From Phlebotomus papatasi (lineage: Eukaryota; Arthropoda; Insecta; Diptera; Psychodidae), in contig NC_077224.1 in assembly GCF_024763615.1 (NCBI RefSeq), positions 2,232,001 through 2,296,000 of the forward strand: a DNA stretch of 64,000 bases, given 5' to 3'. The position numbers and the translations under genes are program-made. The notes under the pieces were generated by a model that did no database searches, had not been told where the DNA came from, and saw only the letters and a program-made list of their open reading frames with translations. How positions within the stretch are numbered: position 1 is the stretch's first letter; every line of letters starts with the position of its first letter. Shown here piece after piece: positions 1-12,609 of the stretch.

Positions 1-121
1 TAAGAGATATCGACATCTACTCTTCAATGACCCCAATAAAAAAACAATATCTCTCGACGTTTAAGGTCATTTTTCAACCAAGGTTAAATTTGAATTTTTT
101 GGAAAGGTACTAAAATTTCGA

Positions 122-419
122 GCACTTTTTTTTTACAAACATTTATTTGTAAATATTCGTAAACATAGAAAAGTTTATAGAATTTTGTCATTTGTTCGTA
201 AAGTGTTTTAAAATAAACAAAAATGTACGAACAATGTTTTGTAAAAACAAAAACAAAAATGTTAGTCAACTGCTTATGTTACGAACAATGTTTACAAAAA
301 AGAGTATAAACTTTTTACGAAATTTTTTGTGGGTTATTCGGTTTACGACAATTTTGTAATTCCCTGGTGGGAATTTACAAACATTAATGAACTATTTTAC
401 AAAATATGACTTTCTGTGA
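122..419. repeat. Dispersed AT-rich repeat, family A, copy 1
   Basis: The stretch is built from variants of TTTACGAACAAATG and TGTTTGTAAA. A second copy lies at 18056-18312. The right part, from about 235 onward, matches the second copy in the same orientation, including the block around GGAATTTACAAACATT. The left part, about 135-205, matches it in inverse orientation. The element therefore carries internal inversion or is a rearranged foldback. The open frames here are repeat-derived. The class of element is not known. Confidence 0.6.
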
Positions 420-731
420 GCATGAAATGTCCTGAAAAAAGATCTCGATTTTATAAAGAATCGCACAAGGAGAATGGTCAAATCCGTTCCCGGAACCGCC
501 AACGAACGAGACCTATGTCAATGGATAGACATTGGTATAGGCGGCATAGGTAACAACTTTTGTTCTGGGACCAATGTTCTATGAGTACGATTTTTTGTCA
601 TGAATAATTTATGAATTAATATTGGTATTAGTAGTGAATTTTGAATTTGGACTCTGTTGATAAAAACGATAACTGGAAGTTTGTCGAAAGGTCCCCCTAG
701 GGGCGCTAATTTCTAGAATACGGTAAACCAT

Positions 732-855
732 AGGTGAGCGAAAACCGTTTGAAACCGATCAAACGTTAAATGAACATTGCACATCAATGATCAAAACGCT
801 ACCTAGCCAAAAATATTTTGACGTTTATTCGGTTTCAAACGGTTCTTGCTCACCT
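732..855. repeat. Imperfect palindrome, MITE-like hairpin
   Basis: The left arm starts AGGTGAGCGAAAACCGTTTG and the right arm ends with its near reverse complement, so about 40-bp arms flank a loop of about 45 bp. It has the size and structure of a small foldback MITE. Only one copy is visible here, so the family cannot be defined. Confidence 0.6.
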
Positions 856-879
856 GTGTGTTAAACCTAACCTCAAATA

Positions 880-1310
880 AATATCCTTAGGGAAACTGTG
901 GGAAATTTCGGACAGATTGCATATAAACCTGGAAAACCTATGTTTGAATCGCAATATTTATAAAACAGATTGATATCTTTTGTTACTTCTTTTTTTTTCA
1001 GGAGTAATTTCTGGAATTTTTTAAAGTTGGAGGGTCGAATGAATACCTATTGGCAATTTCGTTAAAATATCGAAATTTATTTAATGTGCGAAATGTAAGC
1101 ATTAGGGGAAGTGCTTATAATTTTGGACAGTCTGCATATAAGCATCGATATCCTAAGTTTGAAGTGCCATATTTTCAATACTAATTGACTTTTCTTGTTA
1201 CTCTCTTTTCAGAAGGATTGTTTAGAAACTTGGCAAGCTATTTATCATCTCATTTTTACTAAAAATTGTTTTAATACGTTTAAAAATGAATTGATATGTA
1301 GAGGTGAATT
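880..1310. repeat. Degenerate two-unit tandem repeat with GGACAG motif
   Basis: A block beginning with a GGACAG motif and GCATATAA near 905 recurs about 215 bp downstream near 1121, including the TTTGAA core and a CT-rich TTTTCAG stretch. The same GGACA motif recurs in the family B repeats that follow, so this appears to be part of the same composite repeat. Confidence 0.5.
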
Positions 1311-1354
1311 TGACTCTTATTTTGGACAACTTGGTTATTAATTTTTACAACTTG

Positions 1355-2190
1355 TCTGTAAATTTGGACAGATAATCCGCCTCAACAGGATGCCCATTGT
1401 TCTTCATTTTATGAACCAATCTTACCAAGTCCTCTTCCTGGTCATGTAAGGGAAACGTGGAATGTCACAAGAAGCCCAGAAACTTTCCATATCATTCATT
1501 AAAGTGAGTTGACTTCGGTACTCCAAGTACGTGCGGATTCGCTCATTCCCTGACCTTTCCGGGAGCCTTTCAAGGCATTTCTCACTGCATCTCTTTCGTA
1601 GAGATGATGCTCCTTCATTTCTCCAGGCATTTGTCCAACCTAGTCATCACAAAAGCTAAAACTTCACGAAATTTCGTGAGAAAAACACCTGTCCAAAATA
1701 AGAATCATCACCTCACTGGTGAATGTCTTAAAAAATTTCCCATTTTTCACACGAAAAATATAATTCACAAGGCAAATCTCACTTCAGGTCAAATGTACAA
1801 ATCATCAGTAACGTGAATCAACACAATATTCAATGAATATTCAATAATATCACTCAAAAACAGCGAACAAACTTTGTTAGTACTTCACCAAAACTAAATA
1901 AGACTGAAGTAAGCCACGAAGTTCTGTCATATTTCTCGTAAGCAATTGCTCACACTGAATTTTCAACAAAGCAATTTCAACTCAAATCATATTCAAATTT
2001 TAACGTATTTAGTGTTAATATCTTCCAAAAAGAACAAATATTTAGATAGAATTCATTATTCATCAAATATTGGAATAAAAATCCATCATTTTAATCAATT
2101 TATTTTTAGTGTCCAATGTTATCCTCAAAGTGTCCAAAATAAGAAACTGGACAAAATTAGAAGCATTTCCCCTATGTCGTTTTCTCATTA
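1355..2190 (+). repeat. Dispersed repeat family B, diverged copy 1
   Basis: This segment aligns by eye along its length with 25890-26640 and 32715-33300. Shared landmarks are TTTGGACAG at the left, TTTCACTTCAGGTC-like sequence, AACACAATATTCAATGAATA, TTAGTACTTCACCAAAA, and a TTTATTTTTAGTG block near the right end. It is the most diverged of the three copies. No protein motif is visible in any frame; the short frames inside are incidental. It may be noncoding retroelement sequence, because copies 2 and 3 continue into a block with a tRNA-like primer site. Confidence 0.6.
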
Positions 2191-2411
2191 ATCTACCTTA
2201 TTCCTATAAGAATAGGTGTTCAAATATCATTTTACAAATGGTACGAAAAAAGTGCCAAAATGTCATGATACGATTTCTTAAAGTTCCAATAGAGGTTCCT
2301 TTAACCATATATCGTCTTTCTATCTTAAAATAACGTGTGCAATATCGGACTCAAAGCTTTTCAAAGCCATTTATCCTTCCGGAACTTTTACAGAGTTTTT
2401 TGGTACTAAAA

Positions 2412-2997
2412 CTTTTGTAAATATTGAGAAATACGACGAGTGTCCGATATTGCAAGCCGTCCAAAATTTTGCACAATTTTCCAATAATCAATTTAGCAGT
2501 TCTGTGACTAAGTTTTGTATTTAAATACATAGTGACACGGTACACTTTGAGTTTAAGTGCATCTGATGTTAAATTCAATAGTCTAAGCTGGATAATCTCG
2601 CTTTTTGACTTGATTAAAAAAACGAAGAGATTCCCAAATTTTGAACCTCAATTATCAAAGAAAATGGCCTTTTCTTCACACAAATTGGCATTCTATTGAA
2701 TGCTTTTGTAAATATTGAGAAATACGACGAGTGTCCGATATTGTAAGCCGTCCGAAATTTTGCACAATTTGTCAGTAATCAATTTAGCAGTTCTGTGATT
2801 GAGATCAGTAATTAGGTATTTAGTGACACGGTACACCTTGGGTTTAATTGCATCTGGTGTTGAATTCTATCATCTAAACTTGTTAATCCCACTTTTGACT
2901 TGATTAAACAAAAAACGAAGAGAGATTCTCCAATTTCAAACCCCAACTGTCAGAGCAAATGCTCTTTTCTTGACACCAAGTGACACTCTCTTGAATG
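2412..2997. repeat. Tandem duplication, 2 x about 291 bp
   Basis: CTTTTGTAAATATTGAGAAA starts at 2412 and again at 2703. The units stay alignable through ACGACGAGTGTCCGATATTG, TAGTGACACGGTACAC and TTTTGACTTGATTAAA, and end in TTGAATG. They differ by scattered substitutions and small indels, so this is an old duplication. The GTGTCCGATATTG motif links it to the neighbouring GGACA-type repeats. Confidence 0.85.
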
Positions 2998-3236
2998 TAG
3001 ACTCGGTAATATCAATAGGAACTCCGTAACAGAATGGGTCCGAATTGCACTTCAAGTAAGAAATGCAAACAAATCGACAGAATAGGTTTGAGCATCTTGA
3101 ATTGACTCACTCTTCCCCTTCTTCATCTTCAGAACTATTTCCCGAAGACACTCAATTCAATTGTATGGCAAATATAGTCAGATGAGAGGAAAAGAAGATA
3201 GAAAAAAATAAAAGGGAGAATATTTTTTTTCTTTAC

Positions 3237-3275
3237 CTTAATTGCATTGAATGGTGAAACATCATTGGAACATAC
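3237..3275 (-). other. Candidate 39-nt microexon or recursive splice site
   Basis: On the minus strand a long pyrimidine tract ending CTCCTTGTTTGCAG is followed by 39 nt and then a donor, AAG|GTAAAG. The 39 nt are open in phase 0 and encode VCSNDVSPFNAIK, so inclusion would keep frame in a flanking coding sequence. The exon begins GTATGT, so the acceptor AG abuts a consensus 5' splice site (CAG|GTATGT). Known biology: such juxtaposed sites act as ratchet points in long fly introns, and resplicing microexons are known in insect Ubx. I do not recognise the peptide and cannot name a gene. It lies in a low-repeat stretch, which favours function. A chance occurrence is still possible. Confidence 0.4.
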
Positions 3276-3279
3276 CTGC

Positions 3280-4660
3280 AAACAAGGAGAAAGAAAAATC
3301 ATTTAGTATTATTATTGCATAAATTCAAATAGTCTGTGCTTATCTTGTTAATCTTATTACGTATATAGATGTACATATATAAGATGTTTGTAAATGCATG
3401 CAATAGATATGTACGATATATTCTATTATCTTTCCTAAGCTCAGGTGATATTCGGTTTGAGAAGAGGCCACACCGGAGGTAAACATCTTCATTCTAAAAT
3501 TGTATTTGTAATATGATGAATAATGCACTAGTACACGCAATCCATGTAAACTGATCGTCTTTCTCGTATAATGCCTTAATCTTAACACTATATACCTTTC
3601 TCAATAAATTATCCCAACATGATCCCCTTCCTCTTGATATAAGCATTTTGGGATTATGAACCTGATTTCAGGGCTTTTCCTATTCCATTTCCTATTCAGA
3701 TTCTTCTTGTATTTTCTTTTTCTTTTGCTTATTTTATTCTCACGGACTTGTTAGTATTCTTCCTTTCGTCTGTTGCGCAAGACTAAGGATATATCCAAGA
3801 GATATAGAGGGTCAGATTACTCAAGAGAGCAAGAGCCCTATAAGTAGTTCCTCCGTAAACAGTCAATTAAAGGGATATTGTGTGAAGCTATCAAGGGGAC
3901 AATTTACTGTCAACCCCTCTTATTCTCTCATGGAATTCCCGTATGCAAAGTCAAATACAACATAGGGCAAATGATGGAAGTGCAATTAGATAAACATCAG
4001 TCATTTCCAAAATGTCTTTTATAATGTACTTATAGAGATAAGATACTCCTTTTACAATTCTATTTGTTTAATTTTTCCCTCAAGAGTCTATTTTCATTTT
4101 TAATATTTAACCAAGACAAGTGTCAACAATTAATTTATAAAAGTAAGCACTAAATTGAGTTTTGTAAACATTCATGGTGTCTTAACAACTTGTATTATTT
4201 TTTTTTCTTCAAACTTTGTTATACATATTTATGTGTGTATTTACAATTTAATTTATAAATAATTCAAATGGTACGATAGTATGGCTTACATTTTCTCAAA
4301 ACGTGATACTAACATAAATACACATTCTTCTACCTTATCTCAAAGCTATATATAGATTCAATTTATTGCGAAAAGTATACCATACTTTTTTTTGCAACTG
4401 TTGAACCATTGTGTCAGCAAACTTCTAAGAAAATGCATATATTGACTCACTCTCTCTCTCCATATAACAGAGACTGTATCGTTAAGTATGGAAACAGCAT
4501 GAGATGGGCTCTCAATGATGTAAAACTTATTAAACTTTTACTGATTCAGGGAGAAGCAGCCGGACTTGGCCCTCAAAAATTAATTTAAAAAGATTTAACT
4601 GGAGGAAAGATACCTGGCTTCAACCCGGAAAATAGTTAAAAGCGTTATGCATGGTTAACG
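3280..4660. other. Low-repeat AT-rich stretch, no gene seen
   Basis: I see no repeat family and no convincing exon. There are CT-rich tracts near 3105-3130 (ending TTCATCTTCAG) and 4440-4460, and poly-T runs. Frames are short and of simple composition. Confidence 0.5.
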
Positions 4661-4665
4661 GAATA

Positions 4666-4919
4666 CACTGAAAGAAATCCGAAAAAGTTAAAATAACATT
4701 CCGGAAATGTTAATTTTACCCTGCAGTTTTGATCCGAAATCGGTGTAAATATTACCCTTTTTAGAAGTATTAGGGGTTAAAGTTACCCTTTTTCATATTA
4801 ATTTTACCCTTGAACAGATGTAAAATTAACATTAAAATATGTTGATATATTTTTACTCCTAAAAAGTGTCAAAGTTATGAGGAAAAAATGTTAATCGCAC
4901 CCCCGTTTTTCTCTCAGTG
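4666..4919. mobile_element. MITE family C, copy 1 (CACTGA-type termini)
   Basis: The left end CACTGAAAGAAATCC and right end CTCTCAGTG are inverted repeats. Internally there are repeated GGGTAAAATTAACA-like blocks. The element is flanked by TA on both sides (4664-4665, 4920-4921), consistent with a 2-bp target duplication. Other copies are at 12610-12867 (inverted) and 35733-35951. It has no coding capacity, so it must be mobilised in trans by an unknown transposase. Confidence 0.8.
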
Positions 4920-4929
4920 TATAACTTTC

Positions 4930-5690
4930 ACTGAAGAAGCATTGAAGAAAAATTTCTGTATTCGAAGGGTGGAACGGGTGGCACGTTCGAAGGTAGGGCA
5001 CTTTCAACTGTTGTTTCTCATTAATTTATTTGCTAAATTATCAAGAAATAACATACATATGTGCTCCTTAAGTCTATTCAAACCAAACGTTGTAGGGCAA
5101 GTACGGTTTTACTTCTGTGATCAAATTAAATTCTAAGAATTCACCGATTTGAACCGATTTATTTACATTTTATTTTAATTTAATTTTTATTTTAAAGGAA
5201 ATACATAAACTGCAACATAAAATGTATTAAATGACTGCATATTCTCGAAATAGACAGAACCGCATACGTTTTTACAATGCATAACATGCGTAGGAGGACA
5301 TTGAAACATAAGGGGTCAAAGTCAAAACTTGATACCTTATATCACAGAGATTTATTAAGCGAATTTAATCAATGAATACTCAATTGAAAGATCTCGAAAA
5401 ATCCTATAAAATGGCGGTATAAGTTTACAAGTCGACGACAAGGGACGCTCCAGGTTAACAAGATTTTCAATTAACAAGAAATGTGTTAAGTTTCGAAACT
5501 ATTCACCCGATTATAATGATCTTATAATATGTATATCTCATACTTTTATAGAGAGAGATATGACCTTATTGTATTCATCGATTTCATTAGAATCATTACA
5601 TATTTTGATTTATTTTTCTAACTGTGATTTATTTATTTATTTATTTTCTTTTGAAATGTTTGAAATCGTAGTCAGATTTTATAAGTCTGA
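4930..5690. other. AT-rich stretch, no gene seen
   Basis: Only short frames occur. There is a TTTATTTATTTATTTATT simple tract near 5626-5645. I see no repeat family copy elsewhere in the window. Confidence 0.4.
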
Positions 5691-5693
5691 ATA

Positions 5694-6040
5694 GCCTTCC
5701 ATAAACCTTGTTCCCATGCCGAGTTTCAGCTTTCTAGCTTTTCTCAGAGAGGAGTTATAGTGGAAAAAGTCGCTATTTTGTATAGGGGCTACAAGAACGA
5801 GTGGCGGATGGAGGAGCCTATATACATGGTTAAAAAGCCTTTCGTAAACCTTGATCCTATGCCGAATTTCAGCTTTTTACCTTTTCTAAGGGGGAGTTAT
5901 AGTGGAAAATGTCCACATTTTGTATGGGGGCTATTGGAAGGAGAGGTGGGGGGAGGGGGTAGTATACATGGATAGATAGCTTAAGTCATACATTGACTCT
6001 ATACCGAATTTCATGAAGATCCCTTTAGCTGATGTTGAGT
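5694..6040. repeat. Tandem repeat, about 142-bp unit, 2.4 copies
   Basis: Units start at 5694, 5837 and 5979 with GCCTTCCATAAACCTTG-like sequence, followed by ATGCCGAATTTCAGCTTT, GGAGTTATAGTGGAAAA and a G-rich stretch ending TATACATGG. The third unit decays after about 60 bp. The period is 142-143 bp. It is locally G-rich (GGTGGGGGGAGGGGG near 5945-5960), unlike its surroundings. Confidence 0.85.
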
Positions 6041-6139
6041 AATTCAACGTCAAAATAGAATTTTTTTGAAAGGATAAAGGTGTTTTTACAAGGACTCCCG
6101 GTGAATATCGTCCTGGATCTGGGTAGTTTTTCATCCTAC

Positions 6140-8110
6140 ACCATTACCTATATAATGCGCCTAGTCCCATCTGTGATCGACACATAGACCAACTCTCATA
6201 CATTTTTGCCCAATGTCCTTTATATCCTTCTTTTATATCCTACATCAAAGTATATGCTCCTTAATTTATATTAACTAACCTCATTTTCTAGAGCACACTC
6301 CACAATTTCCAACTTGTATTCATATTTAACGATACAGTCTTTCTATGATAACCAAGTGGTTGGTTTCCTTTTTCATCTTCATATTTCATTTTGTAAATAT
6401 TTATGAACTAGATAAAAATATTATCAGGGAATTATATTGTTACTCTTATTATTGTTTACCCATGCGATTCACCATGTTGACTCTTTTGAGCCATTGCCAG
6501 AGATGAAAAAGTGTCGTTGGACAACATAAAAAGTACCATTTTATGCCACTAATCCTGTAAATGGATTAAATTTCAGACAGATGGTAATTTACAATTTTTT
6601 AAATCTCCTTAACTTTTTTTTTCCTCCACCTCTTTTTCAGGTGCCTTCGGGTTTTCTTAGCCTCTTTTTTTTGCCTTCTTGCCCACACCGGCTCCTTCTC
6701 TCATCGTCATTCTGGGCAATAATCATGGCAAGTCAATGAGAAATTATGTCAAGATAGAGGGCCTCCGGTTGGAAGAGACGTGATGAAGAAATGGACAAAA
6801 AATGCAAATGATCTCATCGTTCACTTTTAATAAAACTCCCATTGGTATGAATTATGATGTTTAAAATTGATAATTACTGTTAGCTGTCGTTAATAACAAG
6901 CGAGGAGCAAGTAATGGAAGGAAGGATGCCCCAGCATAAAAAAAGAGACCCAACCCAACCATTGGAGGCTCCCTCTTCCATCCAACTTTTCCCATCTTTT
7001 ACTGATAATCTTTATTTCAATTTTTTTCCACTTTTTTTTTACACTGCACAAGAACAAGTACCAAGTACCCAAGCAAAATGAAAAGAAAGCAAAGAAAAAT
7101 AAAAACACTCCCAGCAGAGGTTACAAGAAGTTAAAACCTCTCTCACTCACTCAGTGTGTGCAAAATGCTTATTGCTTATCCAGCACCAAGTCACAACATA
7201 GCACAGTCAACCCTTAAAGAATAATTATGCTCTTCGGCATGGGATGCATACACAAAAAACAATGAAGTTAATATGGATGAGAAGATCTTATATAGCTTCT
7301 TCCTTACTATACATCACCCCAATGCATGTATTTAATAACAATTGGAACGTTGATTGTCGTAAATTATATGCTGCGAACATTGTTATTAGCACGCCAAGCT
7401 GCTGGGCAATTCACCGTGTCTTCCACCTCTTTCGCATCTCATTCGACATACACACACTTTTAGCATTGGATTGTGACCTCAAATGAGAGAGAGGTACATT
7501 TCTTAGATATAACAGAGGAACAATTCTTCAATGTGCATTGGTTAATCAAAGGAACCGATAAACTTTGTACACCAGCATCAAGACCCTCTCAGATTCTTTC
7601 TTAATCGGTAAATGTCTTTTCTTTTTCGCTTAAGAATCCTAATGATCTAATAGAACTACAGCTGTTGTAGCAGAACATGAGCTGAGAACAATGCAACTTG
7701 GTTAGCATAGCTTGATCAAGCAATGCGACAACGTAGCTTTGATAGATCTACCTCAAGTTCTGGAACAAAAACGAAGTATAATTGACTATAGAATTAAATT
7801 TATTGCCTACTTATTAGCCAGATTACTCCTAGTACGTAGAGGCTTTAGGATACTGCAACGGGAGACTAAGATTCGGCCAACATGAACTGTAACAGATATA
7901 CAGGTATTACAACAACTGACGGTAGAATGTCTAAGAAGCTGTAAAACAGAAACCTTACGATACTTGAAAGAACCACCTTCGAGACAGACGAAGAGGCTTA
8001 CTATACAACACCGACGTTCTTAAAGAACTTTAAGTGTCACAATTCTCCCGGGAAATTTCTGTGAATCACCGGTAACGCAGAAGTCTTATAGCCGAGGCCT
8101 TATAAGGTTC
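6140..8110. other. Low-repeat island, no gene seen
   Basis: The stretch contains a strong plus-strand polypyrimidine-AG at 6607-6640 (CCTCCACCTCTTTTTCAG followed by GTGCCT), but no open exon or good donor follows. Poly-T/A runs lie at 7020-7100. The last 450 bp look like decayed repeat sequence, but no second copy was identified. Confidence 0.4.
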
Positions 8111-8118
8111 CTTATAGA

Positions 8119-8175
8119 CAGGGCCGGATTTAGAAATATGGAGGCCCAATGCCTATTTGTAGGGGCCCCAAAAAT
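8119..8175 (+). mobile_element. Orphan hAT-like terminus (CAGGGCCGGATTTAG)
   Basis: CAGGGCCGGATTTAG followed by GGAGGCCCAATGCC and GGGGCCCC resembles the terminus of hAT-superfamily DNA elements, which typically begin CAGGG. I could not find a matching inverted end within several kb, so the element is truncated or rearranged. Assignment rests on this end alone. Confidence 0.35.
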
Positions 8176-8439
8176 CTGACGCTTTCCAACAGTGTCACAG
8201 CTTTAACATTTTACATAAAATAACGGTATTCTGTGTTACAGGTAAATTTAAGCAACTTTAAATTTACCTGAGACCTGAGACCTTGTTTTTACTACTCGAA
8301 TCGACTCGAACTCTATCGAGAAAAAAAAAACAGTAGAATCCCTCGATTTTTTGCCTATGAATCACAATTGTAGCTACAGAGTGGAAGACCAAGACGAGAA
8401 CATTTCCGCAAAAAAAATCTGAAACGTTTAAATTTATAA

Positions 8440-9470
8440 CGTATTCTCCAGTGGAAAAGCACATCCATGTGAAGCCTTAAAAATTCCAAAAACGACAAGA
8501 CTTTATCCATCCTTAAAAACAAAGTTATACTCGAGCGAAGAAGTACCTTGGCTTGCATGTTTAAGGCCAGTTGCAGAATATGGAATTTTTTTATGAGAAA
8601 AAAATTTCCAATTGACCAATTGATCAGCAAACAAAATGATTGTGTCTAACTGAAGGGAGAATCTAAGGACAATTAGGACATTCGAATAGCCACTGGAAGT
8701 CAAAGACCCACCCAAGAAGCAAAATAGCTGCCTTATAGAACCAAGTATTAAACAAGTCTTTTAGTGCACTTTTAAAAGACTTAAAGTGAGAATTTTCTAT
8801 AGAAATTCCTATAGGAGCTCTTAAGATCCTTAAGAGTGCGCCACTTTACTTATAGTATAATCTCAATAATGGGACCAAGAGCGTTATAAGCAAATAAAAA
8901 GATTTTTGGTTCTATAGTGCCTTACTTAAGGAATTCTACAAGACTATATTAAGAAAAAATTGTTATTTGGGCACCGTATTTGAAAGCCTGGACTTCCGCG
9001 ATGGCCAATTATCGATTTCCTCTAGGGTTTTTGGGCTGCACCATCGATATGGATGCCAATGTGTATTTGAAAATTGTCTCGGAAGGACCCCTGAAGTCGT
9101 GGACATACAAAAATTTCGCTAAATTATTCTGAAAGTTCGACCAAGACTCGAAACACTGCTCGAAACTGTCGGAGAAATCACGTTCCAAATAAGATTTGGT
9201 TAAAAAACAATGTTTAGCTTTTCGATTTTGGAGCACAATGATCTCAACGATTCCCGGATGCAAAACTGCTTGACTTCTACAAAAGGGACATTTCGTTGGT
9301 CAAGGTTAGGACTAAAAACTAAGCGAAATGTCGATGAGCTGAAGACAGCCCTTCGTCGTAAACCCACGTGGAGTAGGGGATTTGATGTCGGCAAGTCCAC
9401 TTGCCATTGACGTGGCCCATTTTTGGGCAAAACATGCTTAATTTTTAAGCCACGACCCGATAATAATAAG
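8440..9470. other. Unassigned stretch with short minus-strand frames
   Basis: Two overlapping minus-strand frames of 76-84 residues occur at 9009-9430, in different phases. The segment is somewhat more GC-rich than its surroundings. It may be a frameshifted relic of a transposable-element ORF, but I recognise no motif and do not assign a family. AT-rich semi-palindromic sequence lies at 8760-8950. Confidence 0.25.
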
Positions 9471-10091
9471 TTACTTTAGATGATTATTTAAATTATCTTC
9501 TTGACAACGTGATCAGATTGAGTGAGTTATCGAGTTAAGACAGAAGGTTACGGGTAAATACTTGAGAATTCCTCAAACTAATAATGATAGGATGGAGTAA
9601 TTTTTTGACGAAAACCGATAGCCCTGTCGAAGACCAAGATGGACTTTGTCGATCTAAGACATATTTTCATAGAAGAAACAAAAATTACATATGTATTTCC
9701 AAACATTTAAGATTACGATTGTCATAAGTGTTTTTCGAAATGAGTTCAATTTGCTGCATTTTTGTACAAAGAGCATTAGGAAACGCTAAGGTAACTAAGC
9801 ATACGGACCTAAATTGAAACATTGAGCATATCGGGAAACTATCGGGTATCAGAAAGAAATCACTTTGCAAAGCTTAGCTTCAGATTCACTTTGCAAAGCT
9901 TATGTTTTTTAAACTTTTGTATTTTTTCATAATTTTTTGATATAATTCTGAAGTTGAAAGCTCTGTTTTACACAGAATACGTCAATAATGAAATTCAGTT
10001 CGGCCAAAAAAATTAGAAAACTGTCATTATGGTTTTTAAATATGACTTTATTTAAACTTATTCTATTTATAGACCACATTCTTTAATTTAA

Positions 10092-10200
10092 ATGATTAAT
10101 TAATTAATTAATTCTTTATTGTACGTGGGCCTTATGGTCATTTTGCACAGATACAAAAAAAATGCCTCAGTCCATAACCTAAACCTAAACTATTTGACAA
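10092..10200 (-). mobile_element. Probable non-LTR retrotransposon 3' end
   Basis: Read on the minus strand, sequence ending CCATAAGGCCCACGTACAAT runs into an AATAAA signal and then a (TTAA)n tail at 10092-10114. A 3' end with a polyadenylation signal and a short tandem tail is typical of truncated LINE or SINE copies. No coding motif remains. The 5' boundary is uncertain. Confidence 0.45.
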
Positions 10201-10676
10201 TTGTTCCCTAATGAAGTTTAGACAACGTCTTACAAAAGATTATTTGAAAATACTGGTATTCTGATAGTTTGAACAATAAACGAATTTTTTGATAAAATAA
10301 AAAAAGGAAAATATAAGAAAAACTGATTTAAATTAATTATAAAGAGAAATGAAAGTGGTCCCATTATGTTGTTCAAACTAAACTTCACTACTAATGTATT
10401 CTGTAGAAAATGGAGACCTCTAGCGGCCAAAACAATACTTATTTGACGTAAGGTAATTATTTGAAACAAAATTTGGAATAAACAAAAATGCTAAAGGTAA
10501 TATAGTGGTTATTGAGGAGCTGATTCTATTATACTGGTCGCCACTGTATAATAATCAAATTCATTGACTCTATTGGAGTCGTACTGTATTAGGGCAAATG
10601 ATTTATTAGAACGAATTTTCGGTCTGATGGGATGTAGCGGACATATAATAGACAGAAACAAGGGGTAGGTAACTAT

Positions 10677-11000
10677 GCCGCTCACGATTCAGTCGAGTGC
10701 CGATCTGTCGATCTTGTGCCTATCTGCCGCTAATAAGTTTCCAAAAATAGTCTTTCTAGTAAAGTACATTAAAATTTACCACGGGAATTGTCTGTAGGAA
10801 ACTTATGTTACACGAGCTTTAACGAATGCCGTTCTTCATAGTGACACTAAAACCCTTCGATTCTTCTGTAAAATCGTGCCGATCTCTCGATTTTTCCCCA
10901 AATTGTGCCGATTTGTCAAGTTCTTTTAGTAAAGTAATGACGATCTGTCAATTTTGAGTTACAGATCGGCACAATTTTGCCGATTGCCGCTCACGATTCA
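10677..11000. repeat. Repeat cluster of GCCGATCTGTC-type motifs
   Basis: TGCCGCTCACGATTCA occurs at 10677-10692 and again at 10985-11000. Between them, variants of TGCCGATCTGTCGATTTT occur several times in direct orientation and once inverted (ACAGATCGGCACAATTTTG). The cluster looks like a short degenerate tandem element bounded by direct repeats. Confidence 0.55.
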
Positions 11001-12609
11001 CTCTGAGAGCCACTTAATCATCCTTTGGACAGAAAATAGATCCTTATTGATCTTTTCGGCTAAATTAAATAAAATCACATTTTTGAAGTACAGTAACAAT
11101 ACTTCCTGTTTAAGAATTAGGAAAACTTGGGAAAGAGGTTAAACCTTTAGTCTTAAAAACATGTGGAGCAGTACGTTTAGTAAGTCTGATCTTGAGCTAC
11201 CATTTCGTGAATTACATAGAAGATACAGAGTAAGAGCAGTATGTGTTACTACTTATGTTTTTCAATTTAAATTTGAACTTTACCTTTAATTTGAAACTTT
11301 CAGAGCAAAAGGACCCTATAGTATATGCATTTATCTATTGAAATAGCCCATTCTTGCTCTGAAAGAGTCATTTAATCTAATGCTATCCTTCTCAGTTGTC
11401 AAACTAACTATTTGAATACCCAAAATAAGTAATTTTCTCTAACTAGTTCCGACATTCAGTTGTAACAAAGCTTGCGATATTTGTGACTTTTAGACATTGG
11501 ATCACAGGTAAAAGCATTTGGCCTCAGAACACTCTCGACTTGTTCAATATTGCATTCGTGTGTAGCCATATCTTATGGCAAGATCCATCTCCTTTTGGAA
11601 GCCATTGCAACGTGTAATTCAACAGCAAAATCCAATGACGATGCTGTGTCGTCTTCAATGGGGAGAATTATGTAGGTACACTACATATATGTATGTAAGT
11701 ATAAACCAAATAGCTGTATAGGGCATGGGGAGTGTGAGATATACTCAGAGACTTATGCCAACAATACAACAAGTACAGAAGTGGAGGAAAGTGAAGAGGA
11801 TTAACTATATTTATGTTATGCTACTTCTCCTAATATCTATTATACTATACAAAGTACTTCCAACTTACAGTATTATATCTATAAGTATATATATATGCAT
11901 AAATATATGAAAATAAGACGATGAACACGAGGATGATAATAAATATTAAATTATTCAAGTAAACAGAAATACAATATAAAATAAAGTATTTTGGGTTGTG
12001 GTATGAGATATTGATGCAGAGGGTGAACAAATTAGATTCATTCAAATATTATATATAATACAATATTTATAATGTACGTAGATATTTATAGATGGAAAAT
12101 GGAGAAAATTGATAGACAAGAAGGGAGCCAAATTTCATTATATTTCTATTAAATTGTATTTCAGGTGGTTCATTTGTATTACGATAGAAGTAAAAATGCA
12201 AGCAGTATTATTTAACAAAAGCAAATACAATTCTGATCAATCAAATTCAATAATTATAAAAAATTTGAAAATGATGGACAATTAAAAAAAATATTATAAA
12301 AAAATAGTTTTAATATTATGTGATGCATTTCTTTCCTCTTTAAATATTAATCACAGGTCAATTTTATTGTTTCATTTAAAATCAATTTAGTTTTTATTCC
12401 GATAAAATTTCCATTAAATAATTAAATAATTGAGATTGAATAAATTTATCTATTAACCCGTCAGAATAAATTTATAAATAGTCTTTTTTTGCCGATGAAA
12501 AGAGATAATTGAAACACATAATTTGCACTGAATGAATTTCCATTTTTGCGTTTTTTTTTCAATTCTGAGTACTTAGTATTCTATTGATTAAAATGTTCTT
12601 TTGCATGAA

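Noticed and set aside
6607..6700. Plus-strand exon after CCTCCACCTCTTTTTCAG
   Set aside because: A strong acceptor, but no usable donor and no convincing coding frame follows.
8264..8290. Minus-strand CTCAG|GTAAAT juxtaposed splice site
   Set aside because: The upstream sequence lacks a pyrimidine tract, and the motif lies in a TTAAATTTACCTG palindrome.
9009..9430. Retroviral or transposase ORF on the minus strand
   Set aside because: Two overlapping frames in different phases with no motif I can name; left as unassigned.
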